A stretch of 64,000 nucleotides of DNA from Bacteroidetes bacterium HGW-Bacteroidetes-2 (GTDB taxonomy: Bacteria; Bacteroidota; Bacteroidia; Flavobacteriales; Flavobacteriaceae): assembly GCA_002842575.1 (NCBI GenBank), contig PHDJ01000010.1:34584-98583 (forward strand). The letters are read 5' to 3'. Positions 55,970-64,000 of the stretch are shown one piece after another (within the stretch, counting starts at the first letter, position 1; every line of letters starts with the position of its first letter). The position numbers and the translations under genes are program-made. The notes beneath the pieces were generated by a model. The model searched no databases, was not told where the DNA came from, and saw only the letters and a program-made list of their open reading frames with translations.

Positions 55970-55977
55970 TATATTTG
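55970..55977 (+). promoter_or_regulatory. -7 promoter box directly in front of the ABC ATPase gene
   Basis: TATATTTG ends 6 bases before the ATG at 55984, so translation would begin at or near the first base of the transcript. Confidence 0.5.
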
Positions 55978-55983
55978 AGAGAT

Positions 55984-57675
55984 ATGAATGCCCTACCTAT
56001 ATTAGAAGTAAAAAACGCCTCCATTGCATTTAAGGCAAATAACATATGGAATACCGTAGTTCATGGCATTTCTTTTTCCTTATTGGAAAATGAAATTTTG
56101 GGTATCGTGGGCGAAAGTGGTTCTGGAAAATCGATTACAACACTTTCTATTATGGGGTTACTGCCTGAAAAAGTATCCAAAATTTCTAATGGAAAAATAA
56201 TATATGAGGGGGAAGACCTTTTAAAATACTCCAAAAAACAATTGCAAAAATTGCGTGGTAATCAAATTTCAATGATTTTTCAAGAGCCAATGAGTGCTTT
56301 AAATCCTTCGATGACTTGTGGTAAACAAGTTGCAGAAGTTTTAAAAATCCATTGCAATAGTTCTCATAAGGAAGCAAAAAAACAAACATTAACTCTTTTT
56401 AGTAAAGTAAAATTACCCCGTCCGGATGCTCTTTATAATTGTTATCCACATCAAATTAGCGGAGGACAAATGCAGCGGGTTATGATAGCTATGGCAATAG
56501 CATGTAAACCTAAAATACTGATTGCCGACGAACCAACAACTGCTTTAGATGTTACCGTACAAAAAGAGATTATTTCCTTACTCAAAAACCTTCAAAAGGA
56601 AACAAAAATGAGTATTATTTTTATCTCACACGATTTGTCACTAGTTTCTGAAATTGCCGATCGTGTCTTGGTCATGTACCAAGGAAAAATTGTAGAACAA
56701 GGTTCTATTTCACAAATATTTCATTCGCCAAAACAACAATATACAAAAGCTCTTCTTCATGCACGACCATCGCTTACGGAGCGCGCTAAACGATTGCCTA
56801 CGATAGCCAATTTTTTAGAAAACAAAATTTCTTCTGAAAGGGTAAGCTCACAAGAGCGGGTATTACGCCACAAAAAATTGTACAAACAAAAACCCCTTTT
56901 AGAAGTAATAAATCTGGAAAAGGAATATTATTCAAATGCAGGTTTTTTAAAAAAGAAAACTTTTTTTAAAGCGATAAACGATTTGAGTTTTCAGTTATTT
57001 GAAGGAGAAACCTTAGGTTTGGTGGGTGAATCCGGCTGTGGAAAATCAACCTTAGGAAAAGCAATTTTACAGTTAGATAAGGCCACAAAAGGCAGCATAA
57101 AATATAAAGGAAAAGAAATTTCTAATTTAAGCGAAACAAACTTTAGAAGGTTCAGAAAAGAAATACAAATTATTTTTCAGGACCCTTATTCTTCCCTAAA
57201 TCCAAGAGTACTTATTGGCGAAGCTATTTTAGAACCAATGAAAGTACATCATTTGCATAAAAACGATAAAACTAGAAAGGCAAAAGTTATAGAAATTCTT
57301 GAACAAGTGGGTTTGACCGAATCTTATTTTTATCGCTATCCTCATGAACTTTCTGGTGGGCAACGACAACGAATAGGCATTGCTAGAACGATTGCTTTGG
57401 AACCCAAATTAATAATTTGTGACGAATCGGTTTCTGCTTTAGACATTTCCGTACAGGCGCAAGTGTTGAATTTACTAAACGACTTGAAGGAAAAATATGG
57501 TTTTACCTATATTTTTATTTCGCACGATTTGGCGGTGGTAAAGTATATGGCAGACCAATTGCTGGTGATGAATGCCGGTAAGATAGAAGAAATAGGAGAG
57601 GCAGATGAAATATATGCCAATCCAGAACGGGAATATACTAAAAAATTGATTGCTGCCATTCCTAAAGGGAAATAG
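55984..57675 (+). CDS. Duplicated ABC transporter ATPase of the peptide/nickel type (DppD-DppF fusion)
   Basis: A 563-residue protein with two complete nucleotide-binding domains. Domain 1 has Walker A GESGSGKS (about 43-50), signature ISGGQMQR and Walker B ILIADEPTTALD. Domain 2 has GESGCGKS, LSGGQRQR and LIICDESVSALD. Each is followed by a family-specific oligopeptide extension (LLHARPSLTERAKRLP). It powers uptake of peptides or a related solute, but the permease genes are not adjacent. Start ATG 55984; the TTG 9 bases upstream lies in the promoter box. Confidence 0.9.
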   Translation: MNALPILEVKNASIAFKANNIWNTVVHGISFSLLENEILGIVGESGSGKSITTLSIMGLLPEKVSKISNGKIIYEGEDLLKYSKKQLQKLRGNQISMIFQEPMSALNPSMTCGKQVAEVLKIHCNSSHKEAKKQTLTLFSKVKLPRPDALYNCYPHQISGGQMQRVMIAMAIACKPKILIADEPTTALDVTVQKEIISLLKNLQKETKMSIIFISHDLSLVSEIADRVLVMYQGKIVEQGSISQIFHSPKQQYTKALLHARPSLTERAKRLPTIANFLENKISSERVSSQERVLRHKKLYKQKPLLEVINLEKEYYSNAGFLKKKTFFKAINDLSFQLFEGETLGLVGESGCGKSTLGKAILQLDKATKGSIKYKGKEISNLSETNFRRFRKEIQIIFQDPYSSLNPRVLIGEAILEPMKVHHLHKNDKTRKAKVIEILEQVGLTESYFYRYPHELSGGQRQRIGIARTIALEPKLIICDESVSALDISVQAQVLNLLNDLKEKYGFTYIFISHDLAVVKYMADQLLVMNAGKIEEIGEADEIYANPEREYTKKLIAAIPKGK

Positions 57676-57937
57676 CTTAAGGGCTTCTTCTTTGAAAACA
57701 AAGTTTTTCTAATCTACCTTATTACAAAACATTAACACATAAAAAAATCCCGTTCTAACCTTATAAAAATTGGAATTGTCCTTTAATTCTGAAAATACCA
57801 ACAGACTTGGTTCTTTACTTTTTTGTTACTTTTTAAACTGTATTATTTTTTGGGGGGTGCTTACACTGTGAGCTAAGAAATTCCTTTTCAAGGATATTTG
57901 AATTTATTAATTTGTATATTTGTTAAAAAGTATTGTA
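57676..57937. other. Intergenic stretch before the toxin-antitoxin pair
   Basis: I see no gene. TATATTTG at 57915-57922 is a plausible -7 box for the antitoxin gene, 16 bases before its ATG. Confidence 0.5.
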
Positions 57938-58177
57938 ATGAACATAGAAGCACGTAAAATAGAATTTGTTCAAGAATTTTTTAAATTGCAAAGCGAAAAA
58001 GTAATTTCAAAATTTGAAAAATTACTTCAAAAGGAAAAAAATGCTGTTGATAGTAAAGTTGAATCCATGCCAGCCCTTGAATTAAATGCACGAATTGACA
58101 AATCACTGGAAGATTCAAAAAATGGAAAGATGACAAATGCAGAGAATCTATTAGTTGAGATTAACAAATGGGATTAA
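57938..58177 (+). CDS. Putative antitoxin of a RelE/ParE-type pair
   Basis: 79 residues from ATG 57938 (MNIEARKIEFVQEFFKLQ), which I prefer to an upstream in-frame start inside the promoter. The protein is helical and highly charged with no clear DNA-binding ribbon. Its 3' end overlaps the toxin gene by 10 bases, the usual antitoxin-first order. It probably binds and neutralises the toxin. Confidence 0.75.
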   Translation: MNIEARKIEFVQEFFKLQSEKVISKFEKLLQKEKNAVDSKVESMPALELNARIDKSLEDSKNGKMTNAENLLVEINKWD

Positions 58178-58485
58178 AGATATTTTGGACCGATTTTGCT
58201 AAAGCTGAACTTAGGAAAAATTTTGAATATCTTAAAGAAAATGCCAGTGTTAAAGTCGCAAAAAATGAAATCCGAAAAATAGTTTTACAAACTTTGCGGT
58301 TGATAAAACAACCTGAAATTGGTCAAATAGAACCAATGTTAAAAGATAGAAAAATAGTATTTCGCTATTTGGTACATCAAACATATAAAATAATCTATTG
58401 GATAAATCGTGAGCAAAATCAAATTGAGATAATGGATGTTTTTGATACCCATCAATATCCTGAAAAGATTAGGAGAACAAAATAA
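58168..58485 (+). CDS. RelE/ParE-family toxin
   Basis: A 105-residue ParE-like fold: MGLKIFWTDFAKAELRKNFEYLKENAS at the start, TLRLIKQPEIGQIEPMLKDRKIVFRYLVHQTYKIIYW in the middle, and IEIMDVFDTHQYPEKI at the end, which is the typical C-terminal strand with F-D-x-R-like pattern. ParE proteins poison gyrase and RelE proteins cut mRNA; I cannot tell which applies. Confidence 0.85.
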   Translation: MGLKIFWTDFAKAELRKNFEYLKENASVKVAKNEIRKIVLQTLRLIKQPEIGQIEPMLKDRKIVFRYLVHQTYKIIYWINREQNQIEIMDVFDTHQYPEKIRRTK

Positions 58486-58546
58486 AGCCATCTACTATAT
58501 TTGCAGCACGTTGGAGTTAAAAACCAAATGATGCAATCTTCTTTAA

Positions 58547-58657
58547 TTAGTCCAGCTTCAGAAAAAGGAAAGGCAAACCCTCTTTAAACACATCGATAAA
58601 ATGCTCACCAATAAAAAGTTCAAGGACTTCTTTCAGAAGAATGTGGCGGCGCTGTAA
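58547..58657 (+). pseudogene. C-terminal remnant of an XRE-type regulator
   Basis: This open fragment reads LQKKERQTLFKHIDKMLTNK and ends KKFKDFFQKNVAAL before a stop. Intact XRE-type regulators in this phylum often end with a KQxLFKxIDxxLTKKKFKD-like segment. Upstream in frame there is a stop within a few codons and no HTH. Identification is from memory of the pattern, so confidence is low. Confidence 0.35.
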
Positions 58658-58664
58658 AGCATAA

Positions 58665-58694
58665 AAAAACCACTCCTTAATGAAGTGGTTTTTG
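58665..58694. terminator. Convergent terminator
   Basis: AAAAACCACT (58665-58674) and AGTGGTTTTT (58684-58693) form a 10-bp stem between converging genes. Confidence 0.8.
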
Positions 58695-58712
58695 TTATTA
58701 GTTACATAGAGA

Positions 58713-59114
58713 TCAATGTTTTACCCAGATTCCAAAAATCATCAGGAAAATAAAAAACGCCAAAGACCCAAAAGTATAAAGTAGTACCCAAGTTCCTTTA
58801 CGCTTCCGTTCTTCTTTACTCTCCCCTTTAAATTCCTGCTCTATTTTTTTGTATTTACCATTTTGTACAAATAAAAAGTGATGTATAATCAGTACACCAA
58901 AGTTAAAGGCTAAAACTTTAGCCTTTGGAATTTCTGTAGAAATAATCATAACATCAATAAAAATATCTACAATTATAGCAATAGATCCTAAAATTGCAAA
59001 AAAACTTAATGATAAGCCTAATATTACATTATATTGAGGCAAATCAATTTCTCCCCAAAGTTTTTTCTGCCAAGTATAGAGCCAATAATAAGTGTATTTA
59101 TAAGCCTTCCACAT
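58713..59114 (-). CDS. Three-helix membrane protein, candidate immunity protein of RHS cassette 3
   Basis: The 133 residues have hydrophobic helices at about 31-53 (ILGLSLSFFAILGSIAIIVDIF), 68-82 (VLAFNFGVLIIHHFLF) and 110-130 (WVLLYTFGSLAFFIFLMIFGIW). I do not recognise a family. It begins 29 bases after the end of the HINT-bearing RHS cassette on the same strand. By position it should be the immunity protein, and as a membrane protein it would guard against a membrane-acting effector. Confidence 0.6.
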   Translation of the reverse strand: MWKAYKYTYYWLYTWQKKLWGEIDLPQYNVILGLSLSFFAILGSIAIIVDIFIDVMIISTEIPKAKVLAFNFGVLIIHHFLFVQNGKYKKIEQEFKGESKEERKRKGTWVLLYTFGSLAFFIFLMIFGIWVKH

Positions 59115-59143
59115 ATCAAGTTGATTATAAAAATAGTTGTGTG

Positions 59144-60448
59144 TTAGTCAATTTCTTTGTTATGCACAAGGATATGAAAATCGGTCACAAAATAATTTTG
59201 GGTCGTTTCTACTTCAAAATTATAGACCTCTATATTTTCCTTTTTGGTTTTAATTTCAGAAATTATAAATGTATCCTTGGTTGATGATGTTAGTACATCG
59301 CCTTTTGATAATTCCCTGACCGTTTTCCACCCATAGCCCGCCACATAAAAAGGATGCTCTGAAGTGGTTTTGATTTCCTCATCGTTTTGTAATGTAAGTA
59401 TATAAATAAAATCAACATTGCTGCTCATTGTTTTGCTTACCACAGCTTCAACGACGTTGTTTTTATCAAAATCAAAAGAATATACAATATCCCCAGGTTT
59501 AATCTCTTCTATGGGGAATAAACCCATTGGCGTCCAGATTTTTGTTCCACTTACAAAACACCTATTATGATCCTTGTGAGCCGGATCTAAATGTACAGGC
59601 TCCCCATATCTTGCAATATAGTATGTTCCGCCGACAAGAAGACCTACTGGTCCGCCAAAAGTCATCAAAGCCCCTGCACCTATATCTGCACCTGACCAGG
59701 CGGCAGCCTCGTAATTTCCCGCTTGATAATGTCCTATTCCTTCATAAACACTTAAACCAGCCCCTGCAAAAAAAGAAACTCTGCCGGCCAATCGCCAATA
59801 TCCTGCTGTTTTAATAGCTCCGCTTCTGCTACCAGTATGTTGGTTCGGTCCACGTCCTGTCATATTGGTATAATACTTCCCATTATTCCCAAGCCAGTAC
59901 CCTTTACCAGCTACAATAAACTCTCCTGCGGAATATAACAACCCTCCCACAGCAAGTGCTGTTTGCGATGTAGAAAAGTCATTAGTTTGATTCTTTTGAC
60001 TTTTTATATTCTTCATTGCTTGTCTAAAATATCTACAATCATCACATCCCTCACCATCATCGGTGTCGGTTGAGGAGTTGTCAGTAAATGAAATATTTAA
60101 AACGTTTTCTTCAGAATCGCTGTTAATAAAAGCGTGAGCTATATCGATTATTGATTGTGAATTTTGTCTTTTAGATTCTTCTTCTAAATATTCTCTGAAT
60201 TCGTTATTTATTTCATCCTCAATAGTCATGTCCTCCGGAGCCATTCCATCCGGGTCAATGAAACGTAATGGGTTATTGAACGCAAAATCATAAGGCGAGT
60301 GCCTTCTCATCTGCTCCGCCAGTGGATCGATGTTCATCCAACGCCCTAAAGCAGGGTCATAGTTCCTAGCCCCAAAGTCATACATTTCCACCCCAAACTC
60401 GTTTTGTAATTCCTTGCCGCCGAACTTGTACAGTAATACTCTATACAC
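59144..60448 (-). CDS. Orphan RHS C-terminal cassette 3 with HINT domain
   Basis: 434 residues from GTG 60448. Residues 11-70 are the RHS-associated core ([27 protein letters not shown] through [11 protein letters not shown]). A variable region follows, then a Gly/Ala-rich hydrophobic part (about 160-285). Residues 297-430 form a HINT autoprocessing domain: Cys297 in [20 protein letters not shown] around 365, and the terminal VHN. Normally a toxin follows HINT, but here the frame stops four residues later. The effector may be the hydrophobic segment, or the toxin has been lost. The cassette has no proper RHS N-terminus. Confidence 0.85.
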   Translation of the reverse strand: MYRVLLYKFGGKELQNEFGVEMYDFGARNYDPALGRWMNIDPLAEQMRRHSPYDFAFNNPLRFIDPDGMAPEDMTIEDEINNEFREYLEEESKRQNSQSIIDIAHAFINSDSEENVLNISFTDNSSTDTDDGEGCDDCRYFRQAMKNIKSQKNQTNDFSTSQTALAVGGLLYSAGEFIVAGKGYWLGNNGKYYTNMTGRGPNQHTGSRSGAIKTAGYWRLAGRVSFFAGAGLSVYEGIGHYQAGNYEAAAWSGADIGAGALMTFGGPVGLLVGGTYYIARYGEPVHLDPAHKDHNRCFVSGTKIWTPMGLFPIEEIKPGDIVYSFDFDKNNVVEAVVSKTMSSNVDFIYILTLQNDEEIKTTSEHPFYVAGYGWKTVRELSKGDVLTSSTKDTFIISEIKTKKENIEVYNFEVETTQNYFVTDFHILVHNKEID

Positions 60449-60519
60449 ACTTTTTTATTTTTTTCTCAAAGAACGTGTTGTGGTTTTTAGTTTTCAGAAA
60501 CACCAAAAGTGAAACATTA

Positions 60520-60546
60520 CCTCGTTTTTTACATAGCCCTCGGGTT
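60520..60546 (-). pseudogene. Short relic of RHS core upstream of cassette 3
   Basis: On the minus strand one frame reads [10 protein letters not shown], which matches PEGYVKNTPM of the larger RHS protein near the window end, and then stops. It overlaps the last codons of the lipoprotein gene in another frame. It marks the old recombination joint of cassette 3. Confidence 0.6.
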
Positions 60547-61008
60547 TTTTAAATTTACCTTAGAAATGGAATCTAATTCTAATTCCAACTGATATCTTCC
60601 ATTCTTAGTATAAGGTTCCCAATGTTCAATTGTACCTCCTTCTTTATAATATGGATAAAATAAGTTTATTTCAACCATATTAGTATCAATGAAAATATAT
60701 CCTTTTATTTTTTCCTTTTTCCAAGGATAGTACAACCTTCCTCTTTCTGTAGTCCAAATCAAGCTATCAGCACCAATTTTGCCATATAAATTATTAAAAT
60801 AAATCCAAAGATGTTCTTTAAATTCAAATTTAGAGAAGTCCATATTATGAAGATTTCCTCTTCCAGTATTCAAAGTTGTTAACTCTAATTCATAAAATTT
60901 AGAATTTGTTTTTCTAATTGTAACATATTTATCGGTCTCTTCTTTATGGTGACAACTAAAAATAAAAATAAAAAGCATGAATAAAATTACCAACCTTCTC
61001 TTTTCCAT
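60529..61008 (-). CDS. Lipoprotein, candidate immunity protein of RHS cassette 2
   Basis: A 159-residue lipoprotein: [19 protein letters not shown], lipidated Cys19. The mature part has no recognised family. It overlaps the end of the phospholipase-like cassette by 22 bases, which is typical of toxin/immunity pairs. A periplasm-facing lipoprotein is the form seen for immunity proteins against secreted lipases, which fits the predicted activity of its neighbour. Confidence 0.65.
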   Translation of the reverse strand: MEKRRLVILFMLFIFIFSCHHKEETDKYVTIRKTNSKFYELELTTLNTGRGNLHNMDFSKFEFKEHLWIYFNNLYGKIGADSLIWTTERGRLYYPWKKEKIKGYIFIDTNMVEINLFYPYYKEGGTIEHWEPYTKNGRYQLELELDSISKVNLKNPRAM

Positions 61009-61988
61009 GGTTTTCCGTTTATAACATTTATATAAAATTCCTTTATGATATCTGCTGTTCTACTTATATCATTTCTTGAGGGAGTAGATTCTTTTAAAAC
61101 GTGATTAATTGCAGCAAAAAAATTATTTACCCCCTTAGTCCCATACCAAGTTTGATATCCTCGATGAGAAGGAGAAGTCATGTCCATTAAAGTATGCATT
61201 ACAAATCCTAGTGCTCGCAAACCTTCTTCACCTCCTTTTTCATTGTACAATGCAACTTGTTGATTAATAAAATCAACCGCTTTACTATAAGCTTCTTGAA
61301 TAGATTGCCCAGGAGCTCTCATGCCGTGTCTAAATGAGTTTTCTAAGGTTTGAAATTCTTTCGCATCAGCATCTTTACTAGCTTTATAGAGTATATTAAG
61401 TTCCTTTTGGCTTAAAATACTTGCAAAAGCTTCATTTATAATATCATTATGAGTTCCAGTTGGCCAATTTTTAATATCTTCACCCCATTCTCCATCACTT
61501 TCACCCTCATCACTTTCTCCACTGCTTGTCTGACTCAATGACTCAACTTGTCCAACAGCATCCCAAGCACTCCTATTTACGCTGGTCATTCGGGTTATGG
61601 CATTCACACGATCTCGCAATGATTCTTCATTATCTTCTTCACTAGGTTTTGGAGCCATCCCATCTGGATCTATGAAATAAATGGGGTTGTTAAAGGCGTA
61701 GTTGTAAGGACTATGACGCCTCATCTTTTCTGCTAATGGGTCAACATTCATCCACCTACCAAGTGCCGGGTCATAATTCCTCGCCCCAAAATCATACATT
61801 TCTACCCCAAACTCATTTTGTAATTCTTTACCGTTGTACTTATAGGCATACCCCGGATTTTGCAACGGCACGCTAGGTGGGGCGGCTTCTTTTAGTCCTT
61901 TTTCATTGTTTTGCTGTGGTAGTAGGTCTATTTTGGTTTTGCCAGCGCGGCAAGCCGGCAGCTTCACTAAATTGACCCTCAGGGTCAA
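60987..61988 (-). CDS. Orphan RHS C-terminal cassette 2 with predicted zinc phospholipase C / S1-P1 nuclease-like domain
   Basis: 333 residues. About 35-115 is the RHS core ([44 protein letters not shown]). From about 170 is a new domain whose residues fit the trinuclear zinc site of this fold: His180 ([11 protein letters not shown]), Asp206 or Asp208, His221 (SFRHGMRA), His265-x3-Asp269-x5-His275 ([11 protein letters not shown]) and His296-x3-Glu300. B. cereus phospholipase C has the same H-x3-D-x5-H and H-x3-E spacing. The first 20 residues come from a repeat, and a stop lies just upstream, so it is a displaced cassette without its own RHS body. Confidence 0.75.
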   Translation of the reverse strand: MTLRVNLVKLPACRAGKTKIDLLPQQNNEKGLKEAAPPSVPLQNPGYAYKYNGKELQNEFGVEMYDFGARNYDPALGRWMNVDPLAEKMRRHSPYNYAFNNPIYFIDPDGMAPKPSEEDNEESLRDRVNAITRMTSVNRSAWDAVGQVESLSQTSSGESDEGESDGEWGEDIKNWPTGTHNDIINEAFASILSQKELNILYKASKDADAKEFQTLENSFRHGMRAPGQSIQEAYSKAVDFINQQVALYNEKGGEEGLRALGFVMHTLMDMTSPSHRGYQTWYGTKGVNNFFAAINHVLKESTPSRNDISRTADIIKEFYINVINGKPWKREGW

Positions 61989-61991
61989 TTT
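61939..61991. repeat. Repeat with perfect palindrome at the edge of cassette 2
   Basis: It combines a CG-rich GCCAGCGCGGCAAGCCGGCAG-like stretch (61941-61961) with a near palindrome whose 11-base arms, containing ATTGACCCT and AGGGTCAAT, flank a single C (61969-61991). Shared RHS sequence ends just inside it. Confidence 0.7.
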
Positions 61992-62152
61992 TTAATGTTC
62001 GCTCCGGTGGTTGCATGTTATGGAGGTAATGTTTTTGTTGTGGTCTATATTTTGGTTTTTGTTGGTTTCAGTATGACCAAAATATTCATTCCTGTTTTTT
62101 ATTGATTATGACATTTCTAATGAAGCTATTATTATTTAATTTAGTTCCATAT

Positions 62153-62620
62153 TTACCAAAACATCGCTGCATATTTCCCATTTATTTTTGCTTGTTTTCG
62201 TCTGTATAAACCCAAAACTAAAAATAATAGTATAAAAATAGGGTAGTAATATTGATCTAAAAAATAAAAAAGTATAAAATCTAGTATAATGCCTGAAATA
62301 ACTAACAAATGAATATCACTATTCGTAACAAATTGTTCTTTACGTATTAGGTACTGTTCGAGTGGTAATATATATATGTTATGGATTTTTGAGCTTTCTA
62401 ATTTTTGTTCAATGATATAATTTCTTTCATCAATTTCATCAAAAAATTTTATCCATATTTCTTTTAATGATTTGGCTTTGCTATCATTATGTAATATGAT
62501 TCTACTTGATATATTTAAAATAGAATTATAGTGAAAGAGATTTTTTTCTGGTATAGTTTTTACAGCTAACTTTTCTCTAAATTCATCAGTTTTACGAATT
62601 ATAATCTCGTTTATTTCCAT
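62153..62620 (-). CDS. Membrane protein, candidate immunity protein of RHS cassette 1
   Basis: The 155 residues have a soluble helical N-terminal part and two transmembrane helices near the C-terminus (LLVISGIILDFILFYFL and YYPIFILLFLVLGLY, about 104-140), then a basic tail. I do not recognise a family. It starts 5 bases after the RHS stop on the same strand, so it is the likely partner of that toxin. Its membrane location suggests protection against a membrane-acting effector. Confidence 0.65.
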   Translation of the reverse strand: MEINEIIIRKTDEFREKLAVKTIPEKNLFHYNSILNISSRIILHNDSKAKSLKEIWIKFFDEIDERNYIIEQKLESSKIHNIYILPLEQYLIRKEQFVTNSDIHLLVISGIILDFILFYFLDQYYYPIFILLFLVLGLYRRKQAKINGKYAAMFW

Positions 62621-62625
62621 ATTTA

Positions 62626-64000
62626 TTAATTGCTAAATGGTCTATCAATTGGAGATGCCTTAGAAAATTTTGCATAAATGTAATTTCCTATAGGACCTGC
62701 TATGTCAATATTTATGTTATATTTTGTAACAAAGGATTGAACACCTTTATAACCAGTTAATGAATTAGTGATTTGACTTCCATATCTATAGCTTAAACTT
62801 GCCCCCGCACTAGCTGCGGCACTACCCCAAGTATTAATATTATAATAAACAGTGTTTCCAAAAGAAAATGCATATCTATAGCTAGAAAAAGCAGAAGCAT
62901 ACCCACTTTGCGCCCCAACATACAAAAAAGGTGCCGCCTCAATAGCAACTGGAGCCGCCAACACGGCAAGAAAACCTATAGCAAAGGGTCTTCTGGCAGC
63001 CGACATATCCCTTATCATCGCATCAAACTCTGGTTTGTATATAGTGTTATAGTATGATGTTAATTCCATTTGTTTCATCCAACTAGGCATAGCACCGCTA
63101 AAACTCATTGCTTCTCCACTAATGCCCATTGCCTCTAGTTTATGCCCTTTGCCTTTGGCTGTCACTACTATTTCGGGAAGCACTATTGGGTTATCATTGC
63201 AACTGCCCTCAGGACAATTGCTTGAGGGGCTTTTGTCTTTCCCATTACTTTTATAGTGAGAATTATTATTATGATTTGAATAATCCTTTTCAGATTTCAT
63301 CCTCATTCTTCTAGAAAATTCATCATTAGAAAAAGATTCGTTATTACTAGTTTCAGAGCCATCAATTGAACCAAAAGGCATCATCCCATCCGCGTCTATG
63401 AAGAAAACTGGATTGTCGAAAGCATAATTATACGGCGAGTGCCTTCTCATCATCTCCGCCAACGGGTCAACATTCATCCACCTACCAAGTGCCGGGTCAT
63501 AGTTCCTTGCCCCAAAGTCATACATCTCCACCCCAAACTCGTTTTGTAATTCCTTACCGTTGTACTTATAGGCATACCCCGGATTCTGCAGCGGCACGCT
63601 TGGTGGGGCGGCTTCTTTTAAGGTTTTTAGTTCTTCTTCCCGGTCTATTTTGGTAATGTCGCTGTTGTAGTTTTTGTGTTGTAGGCCAAATGGGTAATAG
63701 TGTTGCTCTTCTAGTATGGCTAACGCACCTGTTTGTGGGTCTTGGGTGTAGCTTAGGCGTATGTTGCCGAGGTGGTCTGTGTAATTATACACATAGTCAA
63801 AACTATAACCGCCACTTAGCATTGGGGTGTTTTTTACATAACCTTCCGGGGTCGGGAAAAACTGTAGTACATTGTCAAAATACTGGAAACCGTTTATGTA
63901 TTGGGTGGTGGACAAACTGTCTTGGTTTTTTATGGTTTTTTGAATTTTCTCGCCAGTGGCGTTATAAAGATAGGAAATATATTGGTTGGCATTGCCGTTA
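62626..64000 (-). CDS. RHS-repeat polymorphic toxin, C-terminal part (runs off the window)
   Basis: The frame is open to the window edge and includes YISYLYNATGEKIQKT, an RHS repeat, so the gene continues upstream. The RHS core follows ([75 protein letters not shown]). A linker with LPEIVVTAKGKG precedes a C-terminal domain of about 170 residues with a hydrophobic run (FAIGFLAVLAAPVAIEAAPFLYVGA-like). No nuclease motif is seen, so a membrane-active toxin is possible. The immunity candidate follows 5 bases later. Confidence 0.88.
   Translation of the reverse strand, partial: NGNANQYISYLYNATGEKIQKTIKNQDSLSTTQYINGFQYFDNVLQFFPTPEGYVKNTPMLSGGYSFDYVYNYTDHLGNIRLSYTQDPQTGALAILEEQHYYPFGLQHKNYNSDITKIDREEELKTLKEAAPPSVPLQNPGYAYKYNGKELQNEFGVEMYDFGARNYDPALGRWMNVDPLAEMMRRHSPYNYAFDNPVFFIDADGMMPFGSIDGSETSNNESFSNDEFSRRMRMKSEKDYSNHNNNSHYKSNGKDKSPSSNCPEGSCNDNPIVLPEIVVTAKGKGHKLEAMGISGEAMSFSGAMPSWMKQMELTSYYNTIYKPEFDAMIRDMSAARRPFAIGFLAVLAAPVAIEAAPFLYVGAQSGYASAFSSYRYAFSFGNTVYYNINTWGSAAASAGASLSYRYGSQITNSLTGYKGVQSFVTKYNINIDIAGPIGNYIYAKFSKASPIDRPFSN

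Noticed and set aside
55975..55983. TTG start for the ABC ATPase
   Set aside because: It lies within the TATATTTG box; ATG 55984 fits the family start.
57840..57860. G-run near 57852 as another phase-variable tract
   Set aside because: It is short (six G) and lies in non-coding DNA away from the next start, so no switch can be argued.

Overview
This is an AT-rich chromosomal stretch from a member of the Bacteroidota, almost certainly family Flavobacteriaceae. The evidence is gliding-motility genes gldB and gldC, a 287-residue primary sigma factor without region 1.1, several promoters with a TAnnTTTG -7 box, a type IX secretion (T9SS) sorting tail on a large subtilisin, and the flavobacterial order of the cell-wall and heme clusters. 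I cannot name the species from sequence alone.

Layout. 1-10.9 kb is housekeeping and envelope: a lipoprotein cut by the window edge, a polyprenyl diphosphate synthase, an ECF sigma / membrane protein / beta-barrel operon, primase dnaG, a NarL-type response regulator, nadE, gldB-gldC, engB and a hydrolase. 11.1-26.6 kb is the complete division and cell-wall (dcw) cluster, mraZ-rsmH-ftsL-ftsI-murE-mraY-murD-ftsW-murG-murC-ftsQ-ftsA-ftsZ, preceded by three 10-bp direct repeats that look like the MraZ operator. 26.8-33.2 kb holds a yqeY-like gene, a tRNA-Arg with a broken tandem copy, rpe, rpoD, pnp and rpsO. 33.2-36.6 kb is an accessory island: heptamer repeats, a relic of an IS256-type transposase, the mobile mystery protein A/B pair (HTH plus Fic), an XRE regulator and a complete IS4-family element. 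A putative secreted metalloprotease follows, broken at a nine-G tract in its signal-peptide region. 38.4-46.9 kb is the heme operon (AraC regulator, hemA-C-D-E, an unknown gene, hemF, an M43-like lipoprotein, hemB). 47-52 kb carries small envelope proteins, lemA, an M48 protease, ogt, a serine hydrolase and an exonuclease. 52-58.5 kb has a T9SS-exported subtilisin, a duplicated ABC ATPase and a RelE/ParE-type toxin-antitoxin pair.

58.7-64 kb is the most interesting accessory region. It holds the C-terminal part of an RHS polymorphic toxin gene followed by two orphan RHS C-terminal cassettes. All three share nearly the same core sequence, and each is followed at once by a small membrane protein or lipoprotein likely to be its immunity partner. 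The middle cassette has a C-terminal domain whose histidines and acidic residues match the spacing of the zinc site of phospholipase C / S1-P1 nucleases. The last one ends in a HINT autoprocessing domain with nothing after it.

All functions were inferred by reading the sequence and translations; no database search was run.
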